NCBI GenBank assembly: GCA_022836615.1 | Contig: MU405286.1 | Span: 62,001 to 126,000, forward strand | Source of the DNA: Annulohypoxylon bovei var. microspora | Lineage: Eukaryota > Ascomycota > Sordariomycetes > Xylariales > Hypoxylaceae | Length of the DNA stretch: 64,000 nucleotides | Reading direction: 5' to 3' | In this document: in pieces, positions 1 to 11,400 of the stretch | Position numbering within the stretch: the first letter of the stretch is position 1 | How the letters are laid out: the number at the start of each line of letters is the position of its first letter | Made by a program: the position numbers and the translations under genes | Notes under the pieces: generated by a model | Told to the model about the DNA's origin: nothing | Seen by the model: only the letters and a program-made list of their open reading frames with translations | The model's database searches: none

Positions 1-392
1 AGGGTTGCCAGAATTTGTCTCAGACCTACGCCATTGAGAGCGGTACTTACGTATTGCATGCTACAGCTGTGTGCACTCAGGACGGAATTGGTATCTTAGG
101 TACTCAGGATGGACTTACCTGTAGACAGCCTGGTGGGGGTCATAGCTGCATCATTGGTCCCGATGGAAGACGCTTGACTCCACCGCTTGGTGATGGCAGC
201 TTTGAAACTCAGGGTATCGTGTATGGAGACCTGGATCTAACTAAGGTGGTTGCGAACCGGGGCTTCCTGGATACTGTTGGTCACTATAGTCGACCCGATC
301 TTCTGTGGCTAGGCGTGGACAAGCAGCAAAAACAGGTTGTTGTTCCAAGGGTTGCCGTGAAGCAACCGGAGCCACAGCAGGGAGCTGTCTGA
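1..392 (+). CDS. Nitrilase family protein, C-terminal fragment (5' end outside window)
   Basis: The reading frame is open from base 3 of the window to a stop at 390-392, so this is the end of a gene that starts to the left. The first TTG at base 15 is not a real start. The fragment carries the C-terminal signature of the fungal nitrilase / cyanide hydratase branch of the carbon-nitrogen hydrolase family: [12 protein letters not shown], then [13 protein letters not shown], then [20 protein letters not shown]. Such enzymes hydrolyse nitriles to acids plus ammonia, or to amides. The Glu-Lys-Cys catalytic residues lie in the missing part, so activity cannot be judged and the two subfamilies cannot be separated. 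The final 20 residues are a poorly conserved tail. It shares strand with the prenyltransferase and monooxygenase downstream and could belong to the same metabolic locus. Confidence 0.85.
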   Translation, partial: GCQNLSQTYAIESGTYVLHATAVCTQDGIGILGTQDGLTCRQPGGGHSCIIGPDGRRLTPPLGDGSFETQGIVYGDLDLTKVVANRGFLDTVGHYSRPDLLWLGVDKQQKQVVVPRVAVKQPEPQQGAV

Positions 393-972
393 GGTCAGAA
401 AGGTATGTCGCGAGATTATGTAAATTAGTTTAGTAAACTAACCGACACATTAACTAGTTAATACCTAGTAGCTGCCCTACCGTTCAACCCAACGCCCCGC
501 CAGTCTAAATAACCCTACCCCGATGGTGATCGCTACTAGCGTACCAGATAATAATTGAAACAAATCCTTGAGCTCGAGAACCCTCCAGGGAATTCAATAC
601 CGCTACATTCTAAGAGGGTCTTTACTACAATAGAAACAGCATCGAAAGCTAAGGTAGGGAGTAGGCCAACTATAGCTATGGGTGATCACGATTTCCTGTT
701 GCTCTACTGGTTTAGATGCATTATCCATACACTACATACCCAACATATAACGGCATTTTCAAACTAAGTGTGCGTCTTACCCCCAAATATAATATTGTCA
801 CTGAATTATTAAGTTACACTGAGTTAGGTAACCGCTGCCGATAGCGTTAAGATTTAACATTTGATACGCTATCAAAGAGAGTTACGAGTATATAAAATCG
901 GTTGTCTAGAGACCTTCAATTTGTTTTCGTACGAGCTTATATCATCATGCAGCATATCTATTTCTAGTATCA
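393..972. other. Intergenic region upstream of the prenyltransferase gene
   Basis: No convincing gene is visible. The region holds the 3' flank of the nitrilase and the promoter of the prenyltransferase. A short open frame near 555-767 has no ATG at its start and no family resemblance. Bases 430-540 contain several TAGT/CTAG-rich stretches but no clear hairpin. Confidence 0.5.
889..898 (+). promoter_or_regulatory. Candidate TATA box of the prenyltransferase gene
   Basis: The sequence TATATAAAAT lies about 75 bases before the chosen ATG at 973. Distance and sequence fit a fungal core promoter. This is motif matching only, in AT-rich DNA. Confidence 0.35.
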
Positions 973-2512
973 ATGGAGAAGATGATATCCCATGAGAAAG
1001 AAAGTTTGGAAGTCACCTCTTTTTCCCCTGAAGCATTATTATCCCTAATACTACACATTTTCAAGCTCGGAGTAGAGCTTCTCATCAATAGGTTAAAGCC
1101 ACCCATACGTGAACCCAAGACCGCTTGGAACCGAGTCACCTTTGAATTTCAGCACAAATTTAACCGTCACGAGAGATACTGGTGGGAAAGGTCCGGCTAC
1201 GCCTTAGCGGTGCTATTACAAAATGCTGGCTACACATATGCCTCACAGATCAAAATTCTCGACTTCTTTGCACGAAAGGTCGTGGATAGTCTTGGTATCA
1301 CTCACGAACGAGGTGCTGAACGCTGGAAAAGCTTCATGACTGATGACAACAATCCAATAGAACTAAGCTGGGATTGGCACATGGGTATCGAGAGGCCCAC
1401 CGTGCGATTCTCCATCGAGCCCACTGGTTTGGGTGCTGGGACCCCTGATGATCCTCGTAACGAGAGGGCTGCAGCAGGATTCAAACAGTCGATATTACAA
1501 GCCCTACCAGATATTGACATGAGCTGGTTTGACCACTTCGAAGTATTCTTTCGCGACGAAACAGAACCTGACCCAGCAGAAGGGCAATCTTCAAGGGTCT
1601 TCTGGGCATTTGACCTAGGAGAGAAGGATATCACAAGCAAAGCTTATTTCTTCCCGGGATACAGGGCCAGAGCTACGAACAGGAGCAATCTACAAGTCAT
1701 CGCTGAAGCGGTAGCTTCGGCACCGTCGTGTACCCCTAAAAGGTTAAGCGCGTTCAACATATTTGCTGAGTTCGTGAATGAACACGAAAGAGCGGGGCAG
1801 CCACCCCTGGAGCTAGACATGCTCGCTATCGACATGGTCGACTGCTCTAGTTCTAGGCTCAAGATCTACTTCCGCAGCCGCCGAACAGATTTCAGATCGG
1901 CCTGCGAAACTATGTCACTGGGAGGGCGCATCGCAGGGCTGGACATGGATGAGGGTCTCGCCCAACTACGATATTTGTGGGACTCCCTCTTCGACCAGGG
2001 AGGCGAGCCATTGGATACGCCCCTTGGTCCGACAAGCCATCGAACAGCGGGAATCCTGTACAATGTCGAGTTCCGCCTTGATGACAAATTGCCAAAGGCG
2101 AAGATCTACATACCTGTTCGGCACTATGCGCGCACTGACGCGCAAGTCATAAGGTCTGTGAGCAAGTTTATGAACTATCAGGAGATGAGGCATGGAGAAA
2201 CGGCAGGGGAGGATATTAGAGGTTGCAGGCGGGAGCAGGCTTCTTCCGCACGACCCAGCTCATCATCGCCAACGTCTGCTTATGCCAATGCCTTTAACAC
2301 CATATTGTAAGTTGCCTGCGCTAAAGAGGACAAGGTTCCTCCAACTGCCGGGAAGTCCCCTATGCTAACCTTATACTAGCACCAATAACGCCATATCAAC
2401 TAGCCGAGGCCTTCATACTTACATAGCCTGTTCAGTGCAGACTGGAGGCATGTTACGAGTTGTTTCGTATATCAACGTGCAAGAGGGGAAACTCAAACAC
2501 ATACCACTATAG
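973..2512 (+). CDS. DMATS-type aromatic prenyltransferase (two exons)
   Basis: Exons 973-2306 and 2380-2512 join to a 488-aa protein of the dimethylallyltryptophan synthase family. These soluble ABBA-barrel enzymes transfer a prenyl group from DMAPP to indoles or other aromatics. Family landmarks appear in order: AGYTYASQIKILDFFARKVV (about 85-104), NPIELSWDW (127-135), PTVRFSIEPTG, AFDLG followed by KAYFFPG, and KAKIYIPVRHY. By alignment from memory, Glu130 would correspond to the substrate-orienting glutamate (E89 in FgaPT2). The intron 2307-2379 has GTAAGT, a CTAAC branch site and TAG. It is required because the last barrel strand (SRGLHTYIACSV) lies in exon 2. The simple open frame would stop at 2310 without it. 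The N terminus is roughly 20-40 residues longer than in many family members. Substrate is unknown. Confidence 0.92.
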
Positions 2513-4066
2513 GACTTACGACGGGATTTTCGTTACCGCAGGATATTGTCTAACGCGATATTCGAACTTGGATTTACATATCGTTAGCTGGGAATAGGAA
2601 ACCATCATTATTTTAAGATGGCAACTTCGCTACATCAGAAACCCTGGTTGAAATGAAGTTCCTCAGCTTAGTAACGACCGGTTACAAACGTGCGTACAAG
2701 GGTTGTACATAAGTGGATATATCTGTGCTTTAATCAGTGGGTACCAAGAGCTATCCCTGCTCTGTCACGATAGCTGGGCGGTGGGAAATTGTACGTCAAA
2801 CATTTTGATCTCGGTTTCACTTTGGAAGGTGTAGGTTCTTGGATATCGGATAAAGAAGTGCAAGGACTTCACCGTTTTAATATTGGACTATAGTCATTCG
2901 AGTCCTAAACTCATCTCTACGTATAAATTTTCTATAATATTTAATTCTAATTGAGTTCAGAAGTGATTATCTGTGCTACAGTCTCTTTGATGTATGATCA
3001 GGGTGGTTTCTACTATTATCTCATGAGGAAATAATCTAGCTTGGTTGATTGGGGAGACGTAGCCATTTTCAATATACATAGGTAACCATTCATCCATACA
3101 CATTTCTTCACATGTACCTACTTATATAGCAATGAAATATGCATAGTACGTATTAGATATGACTTTCATGGTATTTTATGCATAGATGGAATTTATACGG
3201 AGTAATTGGTCCCTATTCATTGTCTCGAATTCATCGGCCCATCTAGACTCCCAGGCCATATGGTCGATGTTACGGTAGTACCGTACGAGACTTCGTACGA
3301 AACCTAATCCATGCAAGAGGTCCAATGCATTAGCCTGTCAGATTCAAGTTGTGAAATTCGTTAGTTTTGACGTAGCTACTTTAACGAGGACTGATCTACG
3401 GAGTATCTATTGGTCTTATCCAGCCAATTGTGACGATGCGGAGTATCTGAAGTGAAGTTGCAATATTGTTTAAAGTCTTTCAATATGTAAGTACCTAGGT
3501 AGGTAAAAAATACCTTAGATAATATGCAATAATGCCAAAATCTACGTTTGATACTACAGAGAGTAGGATAGACTACATAGAACAGTCTGCTATTATCAAG
3601 GGTTTCCGGAACTACCGGAGTCGGGATTCATGTGTATAGATTTATAGATCCACTAAAATAAGTGAAAGAATATCCCCACGAAAAGGACATTTAAACTATT
3701 TTCATGCGTTGTAGATAGGTCAATTCCTGAGTCGACCCAGGGCCGGGTTTTGAGCCCGCAATACTATCAAAATATATACGCAGAAGAGTTAGTAGAGACA
3801 TATTTATGTTGACGCAACCTTGTATGCATGTCTTTACACTAAGAAGAACTTCATCCTTGTAATTAAGTAGAAGGGTTGAGACAGAAGTCAAGCTTCTATA
3901 TATAAGTATACAATACTCTAATCTCGATGAATCGTCTAAGTAAGTACCTACCTAGGCAGATAAGAAATCTAACTATGAAATATTGAAGCTTCATATGAAA
4001 TCTGTGCCTACGCCGCAGAGTTCCCCAGATACACCTGTCTTCTCATATCGGTCGGTTTTCATCAAG
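2513..4066. other. AT-rich intergenic region between prenyltransferase and monooxygenase
   Basis: No gene is supported over about 1.5 kb. It holds two copies of the dispersed TACCTAGGTA-type motif (3492-3505 and 3945-3956) and three GGAGTA-type motifs (near 3196, 3399 and 3440). The open frame at 3691-3891 on the minus strand lacks family features. This gap is longer than most spacers here, and an RNA gene or decayed insertion cannot be excluded. Confidence 0.5.
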
Positions 4067-6041
4067 ATGGACCCTTTGATAGAAAATGCCATCTATAATG
4101 AACGCCATGTTAAGATTATTTGCGTCGGAGCTGGTGCCTCTGGTATTCTCCTAGCATATAAACTGAAAAGGTCTTTCCACAACTATTCATTGACCGTATA
4201 GTTATAACCTTCAAATCCGAGTTACTTTAGTCATTAACGTCTATATCTAGGTCTACGAGAAAAGCCCAGAAGTCAGTGGGACATGGTATGAAAACAGATA
4301 CCCCGGGTGCGCATGCGATGTCCCTTCGCACAATTATACATATTCTTTTGAGCCAAAGCTAGATTTTTCGTCTGTCTATGCTAGCTCAAAAGAAATAAAG
4401 GGGTACTTCCAGGGGTTTGTAGCCAAGTATGGGCTACATCAGTTTATCAAGACGTCACACCTTGTGGAAGAAAGCCGATGGGATGAAGAAGATGGACAAT
4501 GGGAAGTGGGCGTGAAAGACCTTTCAACTGGGAAGATCATTCATGACTCGTGCCACATTTTGATTCATGCTACAGGTTATTTGAATAAGCCAGCGTGGCC
4601 GATAATTTCAGGTATCGAAAATTATGAGGGGATCAAACTCCACAGCGCAGACTACGACGAGAGCGTGTCTTTAGTGGGCAAGACTGTTCTTCTCATTGGG
4701 GCCGGATCTTCTGCTGTGCAAATATTGCCAGCAATACAGCCAATCGTAAAACAGGCGAAGATATTTATTCGATCACCTGTATGGGTTTTGCCCGACATCA
4801 GCTCTGAGAGCGGCAAATACAGCTCCCACCAAATCGAAGAGTTCGTGAAAAACCCACACTCGGTCCTAGAGCTGCGCCAGAACAATGAGAGGACTATGAA
4901 TAGTATATTTAGTGAGTCGGATAAACTCCCTTTTATTTAGAACCCTTGATTCGGGGCTAACGACTTCGGTAGCTATGTATATGAGGGATACTGTTCTGCA
5001 GGAACAATGCAAAAGCTTGCTCACAGCTACGACGAAAACACTTCTCCAAGATAAAGGGATGGAACAAAAGCTGATCCCTGACTTTTCTGTTGGGTGCAAG
5101 CGTGTCATCCCATCAGGGTACAAATACCTGACGGCAAGTTTATGAAGTCTGCATGGCATTGGCCATGACAATATACTAACATAACTCTATAGACTCTGAA
5201 GAAAGCGAACATTGACGTTGTCTATTCCGGAGTGGCGTCCTTCACGAGGTCAGGGTGTATTAGCGATGACGGTCAGTCGCACACAGGGGATGTTATCATT
5301 TGTGCGACCGGATTTAACACGTCTTATGTTCCCAATTATCCCGTGATCTTAGAAGGTCGTAATCTACAGGACGAATGGCAGGAATCTATAATGGGATACA
5401 TGGGAGTCGGGATATCCGAGTTCCCAAATACTATGACTTTCTTGGGCCCCTACACACCAGTCTCCAACGGCCCCACGCTCATCGCCATTGAAGCACAAGC
5501 TGACTATATCTGCTCTTTCATCGACCGATACCAAACTGAGCCCAACATGCACAGTTTCAGGCCAAAGAGAGAAGCTTGCGAGGAGTTCAAGCGGCACGTC
5601 GCATCTGTCATGGATAAACTCGTTTGGACAGACCGATGCCGTAACTCGCATAACAACCATTCAATCAATGGCCGTATCCCTACGACGTGGCCGGGCTCCA
5701 CTCTTCACTACCTCGAAGCTTTGCGTGAGCCTCGCATAGAAGACTGGGAGATCAAGTATAAAGGCAACCGCTTCTCGTGGTTGGGCGACGGCCTATCACA
5801 GACCGAGTGGGATCCGACGTCTGATCTCGGCTATTACATCCGAGTAACTGACGATAGTCCGCCAGGTAACCGAAGAAGCAGGACGTTAGGGATTGCAAAG
5901 ACAGGAACACAACCTAAGAGACCACTTCATCGGCAGCCGAAGCTTGCCCTGGTGGAAGAGAAGCCGAAAGTTGCTAAAGACGAGATACCTGTCAGTGGAA
6001 GTTCTGTGAAAACGGTTAAGGTGCCTGGGACTTTGACCTAA
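4067..6041 (+). CDS. Flavin-dependent monooxygenase, Baeyer-Villiger type (four exons)
   Basis: Exons 4067-4195, 4251-4911, 4973-5133 and 5193-6041 give 599 aa. The enzyme class uses FAD and NADPH with O2 to oxygenate ketones or heteroatoms. The FAD-binding GAGASG is at 21-26, followed by SGTWYENRYPG and CDVPSHNYTYSF. A fingerprint-like YEGIKLHSADYD sits where FxGxxxHxxxW is expected. The NADPH-binding LIGAGSSA follows, then IPDFSVGCKR and a conserved ICATGFN. The third intron (5134-5192) starts with GC rather than GT. An in-frame ATG at 3995 would add 24 residues; I prefer 4067 because the Rossmann strand then starts at the usual distance. The last 50 or so residues are Lys/Pro-rich and unlike the family core. 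Together with the prenyltransferase it is likely a tailoring enzyme; substrate is unknown. Confidence 0.9.
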
Positions 6042-6146
6042 ATGGAGCCTAGGTAGGTACCTAGTTGAGTATTGGAATATTATTTTTCTATTGCGGAAAA
6101 CCCAGGTACCTAATTCGTAAACAACTCATGTCTTACACATCTTCCC

Positions 6147-6978
6147 CTATTCGCTGTCATTCAGTTGGAGAGTGACACGTAGGTCGTTAACATCATCTTG
6201 GGTGTAACTACCGGATTCCACTACGGCATTGTAAAAGCCATCCCTCTCTTCCCAATCTAGACGATGCGAGAACTGACGAACTTGTTCTGCAAGGTTTAGC
6301 CACATCCATACGAGATCGTTATAGTCATTCTCCCCGAATCTGCTAGCGTAAGATCTTAGTTTCGCTTTAAAGATATGTTGGAGATTCAGGATCTTATAAA
6401 CTCGATCTCCCCACGGAGTACTGGCAGTAGCTTGGATTGAAGCTTCTGCGATGTGTCGAGGAGCACCGAGATTACCTTAAATATTTAGCCTCTATTCTTT
6501 CAAACGAGCACGAGGAGTTACCTACCAGCCAGAATCAAATCTACCAAAACTGGGAGCGGATCAACTGGCTCGCCGTATGCGGGGCCGGTTAACACAAAGA
6601 TACGGGCGATTCCAGTAGAAGCCGCAGTGGGACGTGGGCGATAGATTCTGCGATAATTTAAGTATAATTCCGTCGTTGAATAGAAGCTGGATACCTATCA
6701 TCCGAGGCTAAGACGGAATTAAGAGAGCGAGGCTTCACATCAACAGCTAAGTCGACATCAGTAGTGACACGTGAGTCGAAACCACGAAGCTGCATGCTTA
6801 AACCGCCCATCACAGCATACTCAATCTCCGCTGCCTCTAACTGCCGAACAACATATTCCAGCGCATAGAATAGGTGATCTTGACTCGCTTGCCCACTTTC
6901 TTCTTCGAGTTCGAAAAGCTGGTCAATTGTGTACTCCATAGTTGTAGGAGTGAACCCGGTGTTGGTCAACGCTGCCAT
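6147..6978 (-). CDS. Nucleotidyltransferase-fold protein A (three exons)
   Basis: On the minus strand, exons 6978-6695, 6647-6526 and 6475-6147 join to 244 aa. Introns are 47 and 50 nt. The N-terminal half has MGGLSMQLRG (57-66) followed by TTDVDLAVD (72-80). This is the pattern of a minimal nucleotidyltransferase fold: a G-G-[S] loop and a D-x-D metal site. The second exon restores IYRPRPTAAST and DLILAG, and the third encodes a helical domain ending RVTLQLNDSE. Proteins of this kind are common, uncharacterised and variable in number in filamentous fungi. The fold is also used by antitoxin-linked and abortive-infection enzymes in bacteria, but that does not set the function here. It is head to head with a second such gene at 7440. 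The DxD is intact, so catalysis is possible. Confidence 0.75.
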
Positions 6979-7439
6979 GCTATGCAATCCGAGCAAATGA
7001 TCAGGGGAAAAAAGATGTTTACGATAGGTACCTAGAGTCTAGAGGTGGAAAATCTCCGATGAGCAACTACCTCCTGATATATCGATCATCGTGCGGCTGT
7101 GCTTTTGAGCTATGCTAATCACATAAATTGACAAATGTCTTCAGATTGACCTTGAGCCGAACATTCCGATTATTCAATTTCATCCTGACCAGTTATAAAT
7201 AAAATGAATACTGACCTAATGTGATTCCGGCGCAAGAACTGGGAGCGGCGCAGCTGCAAGCCCGGGGCACGGGCACTAAGCCCCCTAAGCCGGGGCAGTA
7301 ACAGCCCTATTTCGGCGGAGGAGTTGTGGCTAGTGACGTAGTTCCTGCCCCGCCTTCAGGCCTAACCCAACATCATTTCTCCCTGCAACACCCTATTCTT
7401 AGATTTTTATCAGTATTTACATAGCATACCCAACTTTTC
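6979..7439. promoter_or_regulatory. Shared bidirectional promoter region with GC-rich island
   Basis: This 461-base spacer separates the two divergent nucleotidyltransferase-fold genes and must hold both promoters. Bases 7229-7360 form a distinctly GC-rich island inside AT-rich flanks. It contains a short inverted repeat with 5-base arms, GCCCC at 7280-7284 and GGGGC at 7292-7296. A dispersed GGTACCTAG motif lies near 7027. No binding factor can be named. Confidence 0.5.
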
Positions 7440-8321
7440 ATGAATCAGGTATCTCTTTTTATGAATTCGTTAGATCCCCTTTTGGCTACGAGTCCTATCA
7501 AGCCTCCTAAACTCAATGCCAAGGCTGCTAGCTATGGTGGCCGTGGCATCGTAGAAGCGCTCGATGTCATTCGAATACTCGAGACCGCAGGTATATCGTG
7601 TTGCGTCGTAGGAGGTTATGCTTTAGTGTATTATGGCGCTCGCATGGTCCCTAATGTGAGTACCCGGCCATGCAAACACAGCTAATTTCCGCCCGCTGAG
7701 TTTAATTAGAATTGGGAAATTTGCGTGCCAACCGATTTGTTTGAAAAAGCATCAGCCATGTTTGTGGCAAAACCGCTAAGCGAGACATATGAACCTTGGG
7801 TTAAGATCCAGCCGCAGATCGGGTCCTTAAAACATACATATCCTCAGTTTGCGCTAAAAGGCGTGAACTTCTTTTTCTTTATCATCCCCGCGTTCGAATA
7901 TTTTCTTCGCTGCAAGCCCTCAAATTTTGAAAGGAGCAGGCGAGATATTCCCTTCCCTAAGCTGGACTGCTTTGCGCAGAGCCTTCTTGATACACAACGA
8001 TATCTTGACCTCACCAATCTCATCGACGGGATGGACTTATCTGAAGAATGGGGAGACGAGCATCTCGATTTGGACAAGCCCGGCGAACTCGACTATGCCA
8101 AGGAGAAGAACGAGAAAATTGCCGCCTCGCTTGCTGAGTACCCAAATTCCCGGCCGTCAAGACTGCGTGACACTCCGATGAACTTGAGGCAGAAATGGCA
8201 GGTAATTGTACGGGTGAAACAGAAAAGAATAGGTATCGAAGTTCCCGGGCATCTATATAATACACGATTCCGTGTCAAGGGTTCACCAGACCCTCGGTTG
8301 CGGGAAGACCGGAATATATAA
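7440..8321 (+). CDS. Nucleotidyltransferase-fold protein B, possible catalytic-site variant (two exons)
   Basis: Exons 7440-7655 and 7710-8321 give 275 aa; the intron has GTGAGT and TTAG. The N-terminal domain shows CCVVGGYALVYYGAR (54-68), then NNWEICVPTDLFEKA directly across the splice junction. That matches a widespread family of fungal hypothetical proteins with a nucleotidyltransferase-like fold. In relatives I remember, the residue before W-E-I-C is aspartate. Here it is asparagine (73), which could weaken metal binding. The C-terminal half includes PFPKLDCFAQSLLDT and a helical stretch, ending in a basic tail. The gene is divergent from protein A with a shared promoter. Function is unknown; the fold is moderately certain, the loss of activity is inference. 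Confidence 0.72.
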
Positions 8322-8412
8322 ACATTAAATAATAAGTTAAGTCCAACCACCGAATACAAGATCATTACAATCATGTCCATCCCCCTTGCGACTGTTAATT
8401 CGTCAACTCCCC

Positions 8413-11400
8413 TTATTGCTCGGCATCATTGGGTGAGTCTGTCGAATCCTGTCCTATGTTGTTTTCAATTTCCTTTTTGGGCAAATCTTGGAAAAAGGTC
8501 ACAACAGCCATATATCTTCTCAGTCTAGCTAACTCTTGCGGTGTGTGGCCGTCGATTTGTTTCACCGTGGTATCGGCGGGTGGCATGTGTTCGACTGTGA
8601 GGTATTTTACGATGTCGAGCTGGTTATAGTAGGCAGCATAGTGCAGTGGCCTTTCGTCTCTATCATTCTTTGCCTCGATATCGGCGTTCGCTTCGATAAG
8701 AGATCTCGCGACATCGCTATGCTTGTTTGCTATGGCCCAGAGAAGTGGTGTCTGCTCCGAAAGGGTTCTGGCGTCCACCTTAGCCCCTAGCTCAATGAGT
8801 AGATCAGTAACCTCCTTTTCCCCGTGGCCGGCAGCCCAGTGAAGTGGCGTCCGATTATAACGGTCCTTGGCTTCTTTATTTGCACCAAACCTCGTAACCA
8901 GAAGGTTGACGATGTCCGCTTTTCCTGCTATTGCTGCTAGATGCAGGACGGTCCTTCCGTTGTGATCTCGCAGTTCTTTATTCGCTTCCTGCCATAGTTC
9001 TTCGATGATTGATTTATAGCCTCGGTATGTCGCCCAGTGCAACGGCGTACTCCCTGATGCATCTCGGATATCGAGAACTGCACCTGCTTCTTTAAACAAT
9101 CGAACAACATCACCACGACCCTCCATGGCTGCACAGTGCAGTGGAGCTACCCCATTTCTACCTCTCAGATCGAGGCTTGATCCTACCCGGATGAGATCAC
9201 GGATGATGGAAATATGACCTCCTTGACAGGCATAATGCAATGGCGTCCAACCGAGGAGATCGCGGACATTGATATCCGCACCATTCTCGACAAGTCTTTT
9301 AGCTCCTTCTTCCTTGCCCATGGCTGCGGCATAGTGAAGGGGCGTCCATGATAGAATATCTGGGAGATTGATTTGCTTCTTGTAGTCCGAGCAATCGATG
9401 TATTCATCTTTCATTATGAAATCATGAACAGGCGTCCAGTTGCATATATCACCTTGTTCCGTATCCTCTTCACTTTCCGAACTTCCGTCTTCACTGTCGT
9501 TGAAAGGCTCATAGTCCCAATCACGCATCTGTTGCTTATATAGATGTATAAGGGTAGATTGGATCTTCTTGTCGGCCGTTTTTAGTTCCCCTATAATCTT
9601 CTCCCGCAGTTTTTTCAGCGCCCGGATATCCATGTCTTCATCTGGATCTCTCCACCGCAGCTCCTCTCTCAAATCTATAGCTTTAGTGAGTATCCTCAGG
9701 AATTCCATCAGCACAGACGTAGCTTTCTGATTAATACTCTTTTGGCCTGGAAATGACATTGCAACTGAAAACAGCCACAAGTATGCATTACCAGCCTGCT
9801 TCCACTGCTGCACCTGCTCATGTGGTTCAGCACACCTGCGAGCTAGTTCAACGATCTTGTCAGTTTCTGGCAATTTCTTCTCCCTACTCAGAGGTGGTAT
9901 TATACTCATATAGACCTGATCAAGAGAACCCAGCCCTGTATTACATATGTCACGAGCCAATCTCGATAGCTGTTCATTTCGTAATGTGAAGGATTTCCAG
10001 GCGTCAATATCAGTAGAATCTCTAAATTGGATATTAGAGCCACCATCAATTGGTTTTTCTAGTTCCTTTGCCACAGAACACATAAAGGCTGTAAACATGT
10101 CTTGGGCGTAGAGCAGCTTGAGGGAAACATTTGACCGTGTTGCTAAGATTTCATTATCCCCTTCTGTATCGTCTATTTCGTCATCTATTGTTTCACCATC
10201 CGTCGATTCACTATCCGTTGCTTCACCATTTGTTGCGTCGTCGTTTATTTCTCCGCCGTCTGTTTCTTCGTCACATAGTCCTTCATCGTCTGGTTCTTCG
10301 TCGTCCGTTTCTTCATCGCGCGCCAAGTTTTCGACGTCAATTCCGTATCCATGGCCAACGATTCTGTGCTTCGGTATTTCCAATTCCTTTACGCCCCAAT
10401 TTTGCGCATCTTGCTGTTTCTTCAATATCATTGCCATGTCTCCATCGTTCTCAAAATCCTGGATACGCATCTTCGACTTATCGCCTTTTTCTTTCCAAGT
10501 TTTTATCTTCGTGATACTCGTCGTACTATTTGGTGCCCACCACAAGAGATCCCTACGCAGCTCCTCCGTATTTTTACCCAGAAGCCGTATGTTAGGTTTT
10601 GCCGACGATCCTTTAGCTCGTAACCACTTATCATCTCTACCTAACCTAACCTCTTGGTATTCTTTCTCCTCCCCTTGGTCCTGCTCTTGTTCATTGACGC
10701 AATATAGCCATAGCGATAGCGCGGCCTCGATTTCATCAGCGTGTGCTTTCCAAGCTCCGCTTTTCTTTTCTATCCGGAAATCGACTTTTTGGGTAGGGGA
10801 TTGGTCCTGATCTCTAGGATAATGACATCTCAGAGACCACGTAAAACTAATATCTGAAGGTAAATTTCCCAATAAGACATCTAACGTGATTTCAATTGCT
10901 CTTGTAAGAGCAATAGCTTCGGCAGATGCTGGCCCAGGCCAACTAGCGAGCTCGCCGATATCTCTTCTTATTATCATTACTTTATGTGCCTCTGATTGAT
11001 TCGTTTCGGACTCATAATTCTGTTCCGTTCGTTCTAGCTTCTCGTAGTATTCTGAGCTATCGTTAGTCGCAATTTTCCACTGCCTTTGAACACTCGCATC
11101 GCCTCCTGAGGTCTTGGACCACGGTGCGTGTTGCATATCCCCTAATGTCAACGCAAACCACTCGAGTTCGAAGCCACAATCCAATGGTTCGCCCTGTGGA
11201 GGTACTGCAAGCTTACGGCGAATCCATACTCTCATTGCGGTCATAATTAGGACTATGCCGAGTTGAGCAATTGAGGCGGACCAGTGCATGCCACGTAAGC
11301 CGATAAATTGGAGGATGAACCCACAGAGACTGATAGATGTACCTATAATAGTCTTGAATTCCAATTTTTGCTTTGTTCTAACTGAAGTAGTAATGACAGT

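Noticed and set aside
555..767. Open frame of 70 codons after the nitrilase
   Set aside because: No ATG at its start, no family features and weak composition; treated as chance.
10118..10810. Long plus-strand frames rich in Ser/His opposite the ankyrin gene
   Set aside because: They are the antisense reading of the acidic pentapeptide repeat, whose periodicity keeps several frames open.
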